From: Verrucomicrobiales bacterium
GTDB taxonomy: Bacteria; Verrucomicrobiota; Verrucomicrobiia; Verrucomicrobiales; SLCJ01
Assembly: GCA_024636835.1 (NCBI GenBank)
Contig: JAGXGH010000077.1
Coordinates: 1-49,212 of the forward strand
Length of the DNA: 49,212 nt
Direction: 5' to 3'
Every line of letters starts with the position of its first letter. Positions within the stretch are counted from its first letter, which is position 1. The notes beneath the pieces are model-generated. The model saw nothing but the letters and a program-made list of their open reading frames with translations, was not told the origin of the DNA and did not search any database. A program made the translations under genes and the position numbers. Below are positions 7,385 through 16,437 of this stretch, one piece after another.

Positions 7385-9796
7385 ATGATACGTTCGCTAC
7401 TAAAAATTCTCATCGCCGCGATTTTACTCGGTCAGGCCATCGCTGAAGACTCTACTTTGTGGTATGCCCAACCCGCGGAGAAATGGACCGAAGCTCTGCC
7501 GGTCGGAAATGGCCGCCTCGGCGCCATGGTTTTTGGTGGCACGACCAGCGAGCGCATCCAACTCAACGAGGAAAGTTTGTGGGCAGGATGCCAGGCCGAA
7601 GGGATCGCTCCGGATTACGCCAAACACCTTGCGGAAGTTCAGCGATTGGTGCTCGCAGACAAGCGCAAGGAAGCCAGAGAATATGGGGAGAAACATTTGG
7701 TACAATCACCAACCTCGTTCCGCTCCTACGAACCACTCGGCGACCTGATGTTGGAGTTTGGTAGTGATGCTGAGATCTCGGATTATCGGCGGGAATTATT
7801 ACTGAACGATGCCATCGCCCGCACCACGTATCGGGCCGGAGACGCCACTATCACCCGCGAGGTGCTGGCATCGGCACCCGATGATGTTATTGCCGTGTGG
7901 GTTGAAAGCAATCAGCATGGCTCTCTAAACTTCTCAGTCAGGCTGACTCGCGCGAAGAATGCCGTGATCACCCACAAGGGCAGCAACGGCTTGCACATGG
8001 ATGGACAAATCATCGACCTGACAAAAGAGCAGGGAGGTAAGGAGCCGAATTCCGGCGGATCCGGTCCTGGTGGTAAACACATGCGTTTTGCCAGTCGACT
8101 GGTCGTCATCACGGATGGCGGATCGGTGATTCCCGGCGGATCGGGCAGTCTTCAGATCAAGGGAGCCAGTAGCGCGCTCATCCTGCTGACCGCGGCGACG
8201 GACTACAATGTGGAAAAACTTAACTTTGACCGTAGCATCGATCCCGCTGCTCAGGCAGACGCCATTCTCGCTAAGGCCGAAAAGCGGACATGGAAGCAGA
8301 TTCGCCAGAACCACATTGAGGATCACCGTAGTTTTTATGATCGTTTCTCACTCGACATCGGACCACTTGATAAGACTCTTGCGGCTAAACCCACCGATGC
8401 CCGTTTGCAAGCGGTCAAGCAAGGTGCCGATGATCTAGGGCTGACAGTTTTACTAGCTGATTACGGAAGATATCTACTGCTGGGTAGTTCACGCAAGCCC
8501 GGACGACTTCCTGCGAATCTACAGGGTATCTGGAACGACAAGATGTGGGCTCCGTGGGAAGCTGACTTCCACCTCAACATCAATATTCAGATGAACTACT
8601 GGCTGGCTCCAGTCACTGGTATTCCGGAAACTTTTGACCCGCTTTACGACTGGTTTACACCGCTTACAGGCCGCGGCAGGATGGCCGCAGAGAAGATGTA
8701 TGGCTCCGATGGCTGGGTCAGCTTTCATGCAACCAACCCTTTTGGCCGGGTCAGTCCGAGTGGCTCAAATACCAGCTCGCAGTTTATGAATGGTAGCCTC
8801 GATCCTCTCTGTGGTGCCTGGCTGGCTGCCCAGTTGTTTGATGCCTGGCAGTTCAAGCCTGACCGCGAGAAATTGGAGAGTCTTTACCCCATACTCGCCG
8901 GTGCCAGTGAATTCGTGCTCGATGCCTTGGTCGAGTGTCCCGACGGCAAGCTGCGCATCGTCCCATCCACTTCTCCGGAGAACCAATACATCGATCCGGT
9001 GAGTGGCGAGCAGCTTCGTATCACTGCGGGATCGACCTATCATAATACCATGGTGCGAGCGATTTTTGACGCGACGGTTCAGGCCGCGACCATTCTCGAT
9101 ACCGATGAAGCCATGCTTCAGCGCATCGCCGCCGCCAAGCTCAAGTTGCAGCCTCTTCAGATCGGTGAAGACGGGCGTATCCTCGAGTGGGCGGAACCCT
9201 ACAAGGAGGCCCAGCCCGGGCATCGGCACGTGTCACACCTGATCGGACTTCATCCCTTCGACCAGATCACCCGCGACACCCCGGAACTTTTCGCTGCCGC
9301 CCGCAAGACAATCGATGGCCGCCTCGCTCACGGCGGTGCAGGCACCGGTTGGAGCCGTGCCTGGACGATCAGTTTCTTTGCCCGCCTCGGCGACGGCGAT
9401 ACCGCTTACCACCATTGCCTTGAACTGTTGCGCCGCAGCACGGCAACCAATCTGTTTAATCTCCATCCACCATTTCAAATCGATGGCAACTTTGGGTTTA
9501 CCGCCGGTGTCTGTGAGATGCTGTTGCAAAGCCACTGCCGGGACGATAAAGGAAATACTATCCTCGACATCCTGCCCGCTCTCCCTGAAAGCTGGAGCGA
9601 GGGTTCAGTGAGTGGCTTACGCGCCCGCGGTGGCTGCAGCGTCGACATGGTCTGGAAAGACGGAAAACTGGTGTCTACCGTGCTGAGCGGGGGCTCTCAA
9701 GCCACCCCCATGCTTGTCCGTTATCAAAATACTAGCCGCCTAGTAACTCTTAAAGCTGGTGAATCGATTACTTTGCAAGGGCCTGCGTTGAAATAG
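7385..9796 (+). CDS. Alpha-L-fucosidase, GH95
   Basis: An 803-residue glycoside hydrolase with a signal peptide (MIRSLLKILIAAILLGQAIA). The N-terminal beta domain begins with the family-typical LWYAQPAEKWTEALPVGNGR and MVFGG segments. The (alpha/alpha)6 catalytic domain carries FHLNINIQMNYWLA (Asn residues of the inverting GH95 mechanism), TSPENQY (general acid Glu candidate) and QIDGNFGFTAG (Asp). GH95 enzymes hydrolyse alpha-1,2-fucosyl links; some plant-type members act on alpha-L-galactosides. Export and position suggest a role with the sulfatase and rhamnosidase in degrading a fucose-containing glycan. Confidence 0.95.
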   Translation: MIRSLLKILIAAILLGQAIAEDSTLWYAQPAEKWTEALPVGNGRLGAMVFGGTTSERIQLNEESLWAGCQAEGIAPDYAKHLAEVQRLVLADKRKEAREYGEKHLVQSPTSFRSYEPLGDLMLEFGSDAEISDYRRELLLNDAIARTTYRAGDATITREVLASAPDDVIAVWVESNQHGSLNFSVRLTRAKNAVITHKGSNGLHMDGQIIDLTKEQGGKEPNSGGSGPGGKHMRFASRLVVITDGGSVIPGGSGSLQIKGASSALILLTAATDYNVEKLNFDRSIDPAAQADAILAKAEKRTWKQIRQNHIEDHRSFYDRFSLDIGPLDKTLAAKPTDARLQAVKQGADDLGLTVLLADYGRYLLLGSSRKPGRLPANLQGIWNDKMWAPWEADFHLNINIQMNYWLAPVTGIPETFDPLYDWFTPLTGRGRMAAEKMYGSDGWVSFHATNPFGRVSPSGSNTSSQFMNGSLDPLCGAWLAAQLFDAWQFKPDREKLESLYPILAGASEFVLDALVECPDGKLRIVPSTSPENQYIDPVSGEQLRITAGSTYHNTMVRAIFDATVQAATILDTDEAMLQRIAAAKLKLQPLQIGEDGRILEWAEPYKEAQPGHRHVSHLIGLHPFDQITRDTPELFAAARKTIDGRLAHGGAGTGWSRAWTISFFARLGDGDTAYHHCLELLRRSTATNLFNLHPPFQIDGNFGFTAGVCEMLLQSHCRDDKGNTILDILPALPESWSEGSVSGLRARGGCSVDMVWKDGKLVSTVLSGGSQATPMLVRYQNTSRLVTLKAGESITLQGPALK

Positions 9797-9890
9797 CCGC
9801 GAGCCTTACATTGTCCGAGTTGATCGAAAAGAAGCACGCATGAATCTATTGGTTTTGCTCATGATTCTGAGCGTGCCGATGCCAAGCATT

Positions 9891-10631
9891 CTATGTCAAA
9901 CTTTGCCAAAGAACGAATGAGCCGGTGACGATCACCATGCCAGCGAACCCTTGGCGCAGACGTGCAACAGGTAGACGTTTAGCGAAGTTTGAACCTAACA
10001 GGACACCAGCCGCGGCAATAGCAGCGAAGGTGAATGCCAGGGTCCACTGCGTTGGGGCTTCGCCGAAATGACTGACAAATCCTGCCGCTGAGTTGAGTGA
10101 GATCACCGCCAGCGAAGTGCCGGTCGCAACGCGCAACGGAAGCTTGGCGAACTTCACTAACGCGGGCATGAGGAGAAATCCGCCGCCGACGCCAATGAAT
10201 CCGGTGAGCACTCCAACACCAAGTCCGGCTAGCAAGCAACGCAAGGGTCGGCATTCCGCCTCTGTGCTTTCTTCTACCTTCGGGCCTATGAGCATGTTTA
10301 TGGCGACGATAAGCATCAGCACCGCGAAGATGGTCATCAATACCGGCCCGGAAACGAGCGGGGTGAGTTTTGCTCCGCCAACTGCTCCAATCATCCCGGC
10401 GATCGCGAACATCATCACTGCTTTCAGGTGGATTTCACCAACGCGGAAACGTTGAATGGCTCCTACCAACGCAGCCGTTCCGACGACAAACAAACTCAGT
10501 CCGACTGCTTCCTTCGGCGCAACGCCTGCGAGATAAACCAGTACCGGTAGAGTGATAATACTGCCGCCAGCGCCAGTGAGTCCAAGCGAGATCCCGATGA
10601 GTGCGGCTCCTAACAAGGCGAGTGTATTCAT
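9891..10631 (-). CDS. TauE/SafE-family sulfur-anion exporter
   Basis: A 246-residue integral membrane protein with about eight transmembrane helices in two halves. Each half starts with a Gly-rich motif: GLTGAGGSIITLPVL near the N-terminus and GFIGVGGGFLLMPAL in the middle. This is the TauE/SafE signature, a family linked to export of sulfite, sulfoacetate or related anions. Its ATG overlaps the stop of the upstream DsrE-like gene by four bases. The operon context (persulfide dioxygenase, DsrE-like) suggests sulfite or thiosulfate export after sulfane-sulfur oxidation (inference). Confidence 0.9.
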   Translation of the reverse strand: MNTLALLGAALIGISLGLTGAGGSIITLPVLVYLAGVAPKEAVGLSLFVVGTAALVGAIQRFRVGEIHLKAVMMFAIAGMIGAVGGAKLTPLVSGPVLMTIFAVLMLIVAINMLIGPKVEESTEAECRPLRCLLAGLGVGVLTGFIGVGGGFLLMPALVKFAKLPLRVATGTSLAVISLNSAAGFVSHFGEAPTQWTLAFTFAAIAAAGVLLGSNFAKRLPVARLRQGFAGMVIVTGSFVLWQSLT

Positions 10632-11125
10632 TCGAACTTGATGTAAGCGTAGCCTTGCAACTGCAGATCAATGAGACGGGGGAATGCACCTACGACCATG
10701 TTCACGCCGGGCAGGAGGTCGCTGGCGTTAACTCCTTTTTGACGCATCGTGCTTTCGCAGATTTCGATTTGGACTCCGCTTTTCAGAAGTTCTTTCAAGA
10801 TCGCGGTATTGGGATTTTTCACTGGATCCGCATCTAGGCGCTTGCGGGCATCCTCATTCACCAGTGCGACGATTGCTGAACTGTGATAGACGAGATGGAG
10901 ATGCACTTGATCTGCCGCGATCTCTTGCTCTTGATAGGTTGCGATGAGTTTTCTCGCATAGAACAAACCCTTGTTCACTCCTTCATGAGGTTTGTCGTCG
11001 CTGACTTGATAAACAACGCGGATGTTCTCGCGCATTTGTAGAGGAATGCGCTCTGGTTCCGCTTGCGAAACTCTGGCAAAGGAGATCGAGAGGAGTGAGC
11101 TGATAAGCAGGGTGCGAATGATCAT
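10628..11125 (-). CDS. DsrE-like protein with signal peptide
   Basis: A 165-residue protein with an N-terminal leader (MIIRTLLISSLLSISFARVSQA), followed by a DsrE/DsrF-like alpha/beta fold. Visible features are RVVYQVSDDKPHEGVNKGLFYARK, a central LHLVYHSSAIVALVNEDA strand-helix, and VQIEICESTMRQKGV, which has a Cys where family members often carry one. The DsrE superfamily takes part in sulfur-relay chemistry. The frame runs up to 11440, but the ATG at 11125 starts the signal peptide and sits just after the persulfide dioxygenase stop. Coupled to tauE by ATGA. Confidence 0.8.
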   Translation of the reverse strand: MIIRTLLISSLLSISFARVSQAEPERIPLQMRENIRVVYQVSDDKPHEGVNKGLFYARKLIATYQEQEIAADQVHLHLVYHSSAIVALVNEDARKRLDADPVKNPNTAILKELLKSGVQIEICESTMRQKGVNASDLLPGVNMVVGAFPRLIDLQLQGYAYIKFE

Positions 11126-11150
11126 GATGTTTTCTGGTTGTTTGTCCTTG

Positions 11151-12602
11151 TTAGGTTGTGACTGTGGTGTTTGTGGTTTTGAGAGATTCGGAGATATCGT
11201 CGAAGGCTCCATCGACGTAGATGACCTCGCAATGCTGGCCAGCGAGATAGGACACGGCGAAACTCGCGCGCATTCCGCTGTCGCAGTGGACGTAGAGGCT
11301 TTGGTTTTCGGGAGCTTCGTTGAACCGTGCAGCCAAGCGGGTGTAGGCGATGTTCTTTGCGCCTTCAACATGGGATTCAGCGAACTCTCCAGCACCGCGA
11401 ACATCGAGCACGAGGGCATCGGGGTGAGCATCCAATGCATCGGCCAATTCGGCGGTGGTAATCGATTTTCGTCTGCTTGTGATTCCGGGAACTGTCAGTG
11501 CTTCACTCGCGGGAATCCATCCCATAACCTTATCGAGACCGATGCGGATGAGTTGACGAATCGCTTCATCGATGTCGCTCGCCTTGTTCACCAAGAGGAT
11601 GATCGAGGCATCCTCGTCGACATAGGATCCCGCAACGATCGGCAACTTGCCGCCAGGCATTGGGGCAAAAAGCGAGCCTCTTATGTGTTGATCCATAAAG
11701 GCAACTCGATCGGTGCGGAGATCGAGGAAGGTGTGTGTGCCCGATTCCATCAATGTGGGAATTTCGGCGGCGACTAAGCGGCGAGGTTGAGGCAGCTTGC
11801 CGTTATGAAGCAGGGGAGGGCCGACTTTGTTGTCGCGCTTCATTCTGGCAAAGTAGCGTGGCGGCTCGGGTTGGCCCGAGAGAATGTCGTTTACAAAATC
11901 ATCTTCGCTCCCTTCGAGCGCTTCACGCAGAGCGCTGTTGTTGAGTCGTTCGTAGCCAAGGACGCTGGTCGGTACCGCACCGAGTGCTTTGCCACAAGCG
12001 CTTCCTGCACCGTGGGCTGGCAGTATCTGGAGGTGCTCTGATAGCGCGGATGTCCCGCGAAGACTCTGATAAAGTGTGCGTGCGCTGGGTTCCATGATCC
12101 CTGCCTGTCCGGCTGCGCTTTCCAGCAAATCGGGACGTCCGACGTCACCAACAAAGATGAAGTCTCCACTGAGTAGAGCCATTGGTTCGGTCGCTCCGCC
12201 GCCGATATCGGTGACGAGAAAGCTCATGTGCTCCGGCGTGTGACCGGCGGAAAGAACGGCCGTCAGCTCGATGTGGCCAATCTTGAACCTGTCGCCGTCG
12301 TGGAGAAACATGACGTTGGGTTTTTCCTTCGCCCATTCGAATTGCCAGTCTGGCCCACCCTCGGCAGAGAGATAGGCAGTGACATCACGATTCTGCATGA
12401 ACTCGCGGGCACCGCTCAAGTAATCAGCATGAATGTGAGTATCGGCGACGGACGTAATTTTCAAATCATTGTCCGCGGCGATTTTTAGATAGCGGTCAAT
12501 ATCGCGTTCGGGATCGATGATGATCGCTTCACCGGTGCGTTGGCAGCCGATGAGATACGCGTTTTGAGCAAGAGAAAGGTCGGTGATTTGTCTGAGGAAC
12601 AT
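11151..12602 (-). CDS. Persulfide dioxygenase (ETHE1-like MBL fold) fused to two rhodanese domains
   Basis: A 483-residue protein. Residues 1-240 form a metallo-beta-lactamase fold with the iron ligands expected for glutathione persulfide dioxygenases: THIHADY (H56, H58, D60), AGHTPEHM, LLSGD and LPAHGAGS. Two rhodanese domains follow, at about 270-365 and 375-475. The first lacks a catalytic Cys (its loop reads ILLVNKASD). The second has the active loop VHCDSGMRAS with C440. The family oxidises persulfide sulfur to sulfite and moves sulfane sulfur to thiosulfate. It is the first gene of the minus-strand operon with dsrE-like and tauE-like genes. It diverges from arsR with only 26 bp between the start codons. 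Confidence 0.93.
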   Translation of the reverse strand: MFLRQITDLSLAQNAYLIGCQRTGEAIIIDPERDIDRYLKIAADNDLKITSVADTHIHADYLSGAREFMQNRDVTAYLSAEGGPDWQFEWAKEKPNVMFLHDGDRFKIGHIELTAVLSAGHTPEHMSFLVTDIGGGATEPMALLSGDFIFVGDVGRPDLLESAAGQAGIMEPSARTLYQSLRGTSALSEHLQILPAHGAGSACGKALGAVPTSVLGYERLNNSALREALEGSEDDFVNDILSGQPEPPRYFARMKRDNKVGPPLLHNGKLPQPRRLVAAEIPTLMESGTHTFLDLRTDRVAFMDQHIRGSLFAPMPGGKLPIVAGSYVDEDASIILLVNKASDIDEAIRQLIRIGLDKVMGWIPASEALTVPGITSRRKSITTAELADALDAHPDALVLDVRGAGEFAESHVEGAKNIAYTRLAARFNEAPENQSLYVHCDSGMRASFAVSYLAGQHCEVIYVDGAFDDISESLKTTNTTVTT

Positions 12603-12628
12603 AATATCGAATCAGTTAGAAATAATTA

Positions 12629-12991
12629 ATGAGCCGAAAAAGGAACTCCGAACCCATCAACGAGCTTTCTCCGCTTGCCTTGGATCTCGTTTCCAGCAGC
12701 TTTAAGGTAATCTCCGAACCCATTCGCCTGCGTCTGCTCAATATTTTGATGCAGGGCGAGCGCACCGTAGGGCAATTGGTGGAAGCCTCCGGATCCGGTC
12801 AGGCAAATGTCTCCAAGCACCTCGCCGTTCTCCGTGACGCAGGCACGATCGGAATGCGCAAGGAGGGACTGACCAAGGTCTGCTTTCTCGCCGATGAGAT
12901 TGTAAAGGAACTCTGCGATATGATGTGCTCGCGATTGCGGGAGCGGATGGAAGGTAATGCCGCCGCGCTGGCTTTCGATCCAAAGATCTAA
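12629..12991 (+). CDS. ArsR-family winged-helix repressor
   Basis: A 120-residue repressor. The winged HTH spans about residues 15-90: LVSSSFKVISEPIRLRLLNIL, TVGQLVEASGSGQANVSKHL, then the wing. C-terminal Cys residues C85, C96 and C100 are present. The Cys pair of the persulfide sensors BigR/SqrR is not reproduced: the early position in helix 2 is occupied by NILMQGE with no Cys. The 26-bp gap to the divergent persulfide dioxygenase start means its operator must overlap both start regions. This suggests it controls the sulfur operon and itself (inference). The signal is unknown. Confidence 0.9.
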   Translation: MSRKRNSEPINELSPLALDLVSSSFKVISEPIRLRLLNILMQGERTVGQLVEASGSGQANVSKHLAVLRDAGTIGMRKEGLTKVCFLADEIVKELCDMMCSRLRERMEGNAAALAFDPKI

Positions 12992-13060
12992 TTCAGGTGG
13001 TTCTGTAGTTTGCGAATGCATAGGGGATGATCGGTTTGCAAAGGAATCTCGCGATGCCTG

Positions 13061-13077
13061 ATACCAAATCTTGGTAT
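13061..13077. repeat. Palindrome ATACCAAATCTTGGTAT
   Basis: A perfect 7-bp dyad (ATACCAA-ATC-TTGGTAT) 70 bp after the arsR stop. Sixteen bases of it recur in inverted orientation at 48305-48320, beside rlmN. No gene lies at either site, so it may be a genome-wide intergenic repeat or a regulator site. The interval 12992-13435 has no coding potential that I trust; it also holds two GGGT/ACCC dyads (13203 and 13368) and a CCTATC/GATAGG inverted repeat at 13178-13202. Confidence 0.5.
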
Positions 13078-13202
13078 TGATCTGACGCGATCGGGAGATG
13101 AATTGGTTGAAAGTGAGCTACTTGTGCGCGGCGAAAAGTCAGGGTTTATTCGAAACCGGTATGAGTGCTGACCTATTCCTATCTGCGTAGTAGATTGATA
13201 GG

Positions 13203-13222
13203 TATGGGGTGTTTCCCCACCT
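13203..13222. promoter_or_regulatory. GGGT/ACCC-type dyad, copy a
   Basis: TATGGGGTGTTTCCCCACCT, with TGGGG and CCCCA arms around a 5-nt spacer. It is a diverged member of the eight-copy dyad family in this window and lies 214 bp before the lpxR-like start. A second copy lies closer to that gene. Function is inferred from recurrence only. Confidence 0.45.
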
Positions 13223-13367
13223 ACAAGGATGGTGTGGTTCTGATGTGAGTTGGAGTGCGCTCGAGGTCATTGATTTCCGCTTCACGCGGATCAGATGAAA
13301 TCCCGCAAAAGCGTATAGAGTTGCGCTGATTTGCGGGGGAGCGTCGTCGGATTGGGGGTCGGAGGAA

Positions 13368-13386
13368 GTAGGGTTTTACCCCATGG
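13368..13386. promoter_or_regulatory. GGGT/ACCC-type dyad, copy b
   Basis: GTAGGGTTTTACCCCATGG, 50 bp before the LpxR-like start codon. The core GGGT-TTT-ACCC is shared with copies upstream of the CAP gene and of the PRC-barrel gene. Probably an operator for a common stress regulator (inference). Confidence 0.6.
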
Positions 13387-13435
13387 CGGAAGACTGGTAA
13401 TTCGGGCGTATCATAGCTATCCAAAATCCAACAAC

Positions 13436-14479
13436 ATGACTCCATCGAATTTGAAACCATCCGCGTACTGTCTGCTCGCCTTACTGCTCATCCACTCCAC
13501 TTCATTTGGAGCCGGAAAAGATGACGCGGCTGGCACGCTCGGCCTCTATCTTGAAAACGACATGTTCGCCGGAACCGACGAGCACTATACCAGCGGGTTT
13601 AGTCTGACCTGGAGTTCGCGTGATCTTGAGCAATTCAGCGACTCGCGTTATGCCAGTCCATTTCTCCCACTGTTCGACATTCTTCCCTACATCAACGAGA
13701 AGAGCTATCAGAAGAACCTCGTCTTCGCTCTCGGCCAGAACATCTACACTCCGTCCGACACCGATTCCTATGAGTTGATCGAAAGCGACCGCCCCTATGC
13801 CGGCTGGCTCTATCTCGGATTGGGCGTCGTCTGGAAGGATGAAGTCGTGCGCAACTCACTCGTGCTCAATCTTGGGGTTGTCGGTCCATGGTCATACGCA
13901 CAGGAAACGCAGCGCTTAATCCATGATCTCCGGGGGTTCGATCATCCGAATGGCTGGGACAATCAGCTCGGCAACGAGATCGGTTTTGTTGTCTCTTATG
14001 AGCGCCTGTGGCGTTGGCCAAAACACGAACGGCGCAGTGGTCTCGATTGGGAATTGCTGCCACACGCAGGAGTTTCGCTCGGAAACGTAAGCACCTACGT
14101 CAATCTTGGCGGAGAGTTACGTGCCGGATTGAACCTTCCCGATGATTTCGGAACCGCCTCGATCGGACCGGCTGCGACGACTTCCACTCCGGTCGATGGT
14201 GTCATTGCCGCCGATCGTTCACGGTTCGATATCGGTGCTTATCTCTTCGCCCGGGTCGATGGACGCGCAGTCGGTCGCAATATTTTCCTCGATGGTAATA
14301 CGTTCAGCAATAGTCATTCAGTCGACACCAATCCCCTGGTCGCCGATGTCAGTGCAGGTGCGGCAATCAACTATAAGAACACCAAGCTGGCCTACGCGCT
14401 GGTCTATCGAACCAAGGAATTCAAAGGTCAAGATGATGCCCAGGTCTTCGGCACAGTGTCGCTGAACTGGACGTTCTGA
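13436..14479 (+). CDS. LpxR-like outer-membrane lipid A deacylase family (DUF2219)
   Basis: A 347-residue protein with a signal peptide (MTPSNLKPSAYCLLALLLIHSTSFGA). The mature protein opens with LGLYLENDMFAGTDEHYTSGF and includes QNIYTPSDTDSYELIESDRPYAGW. These are hallmarks of the LpxR/DUF2219 family, beta-barrel enzymes that remove the 3'-acyloxyacyl chain of lipid A. A C-terminal aromatic residue (NWTF) fits an outer-membrane barrel. The frame extends upstream to 13331, but the ATG at 13436 begins the leader. A dyad 50 bp upstream links it to the stress set. Deacylase activity itself is not proven. Confidence 0.85.
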   Translation: MTPSNLKPSAYCLLALLLIHSTSFGAGKDDAAGTLGLYLENDMFAGTDEHYTSGFSLTWSSRDLEQFSDSRYASPFLPLFDILPYINEKSYQKNLVFALGQNIYTPSDTDSYELIESDRPYAGWLYLGLGVVWKDEVVRNSLVLNLGVVGPWSYAQETQRLIHDLRGFDHPNGWDNQLGNEIGFVVSYERLWRWPKHERRSGLDWELLPHAGVSLGNVSTYVNLGGELRAGLNLPDDFGTASIGPAATTSTPVDGVIAADRSRFDIGAYLFARVDGRAVGRNIFLDGNTFSNSHSVDTNPLVADVSAGAAINYKNTKLAYALVYRTKEFKGQDDAQVFGTVSLNWTF

Positions 14480-14679
14480 GAATTGTTCGGGTGTTAGATA
14501 AGGTGCTGAATCTCGGCCGCTTCGACCTTTCGCGCGTAGCAGTTAATGAGGTAAAAAATAACATCCAACACCAAGGCTCCCACTCTCGGTCATTCTCACC
14601 GAGAAGCTGAGTGTTGTTATTTAACACTAACTTGATCTCAATTAGTGAACTTAAACGACCGACAGGACAATCAATTATC

Positions 14680-15717
14680 ATGCAACAAACCAACACCACA
14701 AACCGTCGCCTCGTTCTCGCAGAACGACCTGAAGGTGCGCCGACAGAAAGCACTTTGACCCTCAAAACAGATGACATCCCTTCGCCGCAAGATGGCGAAA
14801 TGTTACTGCGCACGGAATTCCTCTCGCTGGACCCCTACATGCGTGGGCGGATGAGCGATGCTCCATCCTATGCACCGCCTGTCGAAATCGGAGACGTGAT
14901 GGTCGGCGGAACCGTAGCGCAGGTGGAAAATTCCAAGCTCGATGGATTTAAGAAAGGCGAGTGGGTTCTCAGTCAAAACGGCTGGCAAGATTATGCCCTA
15001 TCGGACGGAGAGGGAGTGACTTCACTGGGCAGTGATCCGGAGCATCCCTCCTGGGCCTTGGGAGTGACGGGAATGCCGGGATTCACTGCATGGGCTGGCT
15101 TGACGAAAATCGGTAAACCGAAAGCGGGAGAGACTCTCGTTGTGGCTGCCGCAACCGGGCCCGTTGGTGCGACCGTCGGGCAGATTGGTAAGATTCTTGG
15201 ATGCAAGGTTATCGGCATCGCCGGTGGTGCGGAGAAATGCGACTACGCGGTGAAAACTCTTGGCTTGGATGCTTGTCTTGATCACCATTCCGCCGACTTC
15301 AGCGATGAGTTGGCCGCGGCAACCCCCGATGGAATCGATGTCTATTTCGAAAGTGTTGGCGGCAAGGTTTTCGACGCGGTTCTTCCTCAGCTCAATACTG
15401 GCGCGCGCGTCCCCGTGTGTGGTCTGGTTTCGCAATACAACGCCACAAGCCTTCCCGAAGGTCCAGATCGAATGGGCTACTTGATGGGGCAGATATTACG
15501 CAAGCGAATCACCATGCAAGGCTTCATTATCTTTGAGGATTTCGGGTCCTTGTATCCTGAATTCTCCACAGAGATGGATGGCTGGCTCAAGGCTGGTAAA
15601 ATCCACTACCGCGAAGATATTGTCGATGGATTGGAGCAAGCTCCTGCCGCCTTCATCGATCTGTTGAAAGGAAATAATTTCGGCAAATGCGTCATTCGCG
15701 TTGGCCCTTCAAACTAA
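14680..15717 (+). CDS. NADP-dependent oxidoreductase, MDR superfamily (CurA / leukotriene reductase type)
   Basis: A 345-residue zinc-independent medium-chain dehydrogenase/reductase. It has the N-terminal SLDPYMRGRM motif and a Rossmann region (VVAAATGPVGATVGQIGKI, VIGIAGGAEKC) typical of double-bond reductases acting on alpha,beta-unsaturated aldehydes and ketones. An upstream frame extension to 14611 exists; the ATG at 14680 gives the usual family length. It is followed 18 bp later by the DJ-1/PfpI gene, so the pair is likely an operon for reactive carbonyl detoxification (inference). Two 3' fragments of this gene occur at 18875-18959 and 22047-22203. Confidence 0.93.
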   Translation: MQQTNTTNRRLVLAERPEGAPTESTLTLKTDDIPSPQDGEMLLRTEFLSLDPYMRGRMSDAPSYAPPVEIGDVMVGGTVAQVENSKLDGFKKGEWVLSQNGWQDYALSDGEGVTSLGSDPEHPSWALGVTGMPGFTAWAGLTKIGKPKAGETLVVAAATGPVGATVGQIGKILGCKVIGIAGGAEKCDYAVKTLGLDACLDHHSADFSDELAAATPDGIDVYFESVGGKVFDAVLPQLNTGARVPVCGLVSQYNATSLPEGPDRMGYLMGQILRKRITMQGFIIFEDFGSLYPEFSTEMDGWLKAGKIHYREDIVDGLEQAPAAFIDLLKGNNFGKCVIRVGPSN

Positions 15718-15735
15718 GCAAACCCACCAATCGAT

Positions 15736-16437
15736 ATGAAAGTTCTCATGATTCTTACTTCCCACGACAAGCTGGGTGATACCGGCAAAAAGACCGGCTT
15801 CTGGCTGGAGGAATTTGCGGCTCCTTTCTACGTCCTGCTCGATGCCGGAGCGGAAATCATTCTGGCATCTCCGCAAGGCGGGCAACCACCTCTCGATCCC
15901 CAGAGTGATGTTCCCGATGCACAGACCGAAGCCACGGAGCGTTTCAAAAAGGACGAGGCGGCACAGACCGCACTGGCCAATACGACGAAGCTGGCGGAGA
16001 TCGATGCCGACGGGTTTGATGCGGTCTTTTACCCGGGTGGGCATGGCCCGCTTTGGGATCTGGCGGAAAATGCCGACAGTCAGCGTATCATCGAAAAGTT
16101 CATCGCGGAGGATCGTCCTCTCGCTGCGGTGTGCCACGCTCCGGCGATCTTCAAGCACACCAAAGGTGCGGACGGAATGTCGGTGGTCTCGGGCCGCCGC
16201 GTGACCGGCTTCACGAATACCGAGGAAGAAGGCGTTGGACTCACGGAAATCGTCCCGTTTCTTGTTGAGGACATGCTCAAAGCTAATGGCGGCCTCTATG
16301 AAAAAGGCCCGGATTGGGGATCTTATGTGGTCCTCGATGGCAAGCTGGTCACCGGACAGAACCCCGCGTCGTCGGAAGCTGCCGCCAAGGAGTTGCTCAA
16401 ACTTTTAAATCCTAATCACATCCAACAAACATTATGA
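15736..16437 (+). CDS. DJ-1/PfpI-family (type 1 glutamine amidotransferase-like) protein
   Basis: A 233-residue protein of the Hsp31/DJ-1 group. The nucleophile elbow is LAAVCHAPAIF (C133, H134), with the Glu partner in the EEFAAP segment (E25/E26) and the GGHGPLWDL loop. The group includes glyoxalase III/deglycase-like and chaperone proteins that deal with reactive aldehydes. Its TGA overlaps the ATG of the yqjD-like gene by four bases. The last 192 bp are duplicated as a fragment at 18966-19157. Confidence 0.92.
   Translation: MKVLMILTSHDKLGDTGKKTGFWLEEFAAPFYVLLDAGAEIILASPQGGQPPLDPQSDVPDAQTEATERFKKDEAAQTALANTTKLAEIDADGFDAVFYPGGHGPLWDLAENADSQRIIEKFIAEDRPLAAVCHAPAIFKHTKGADGMSVVSGRRVTGFTNTEEEGVGLTEIVPFLVEDMLKANGGLYEKGPDWGSYVVLDGKLVTGQNPASSEAAAKELLKLLNPNHIQQTL

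Noticed and set aside
12629..12991. Naming the ArsR protein BigR or SqrR because of its sulfur context
   Set aside because: The diagnostic first Cys is missing, so only the family level is supported.
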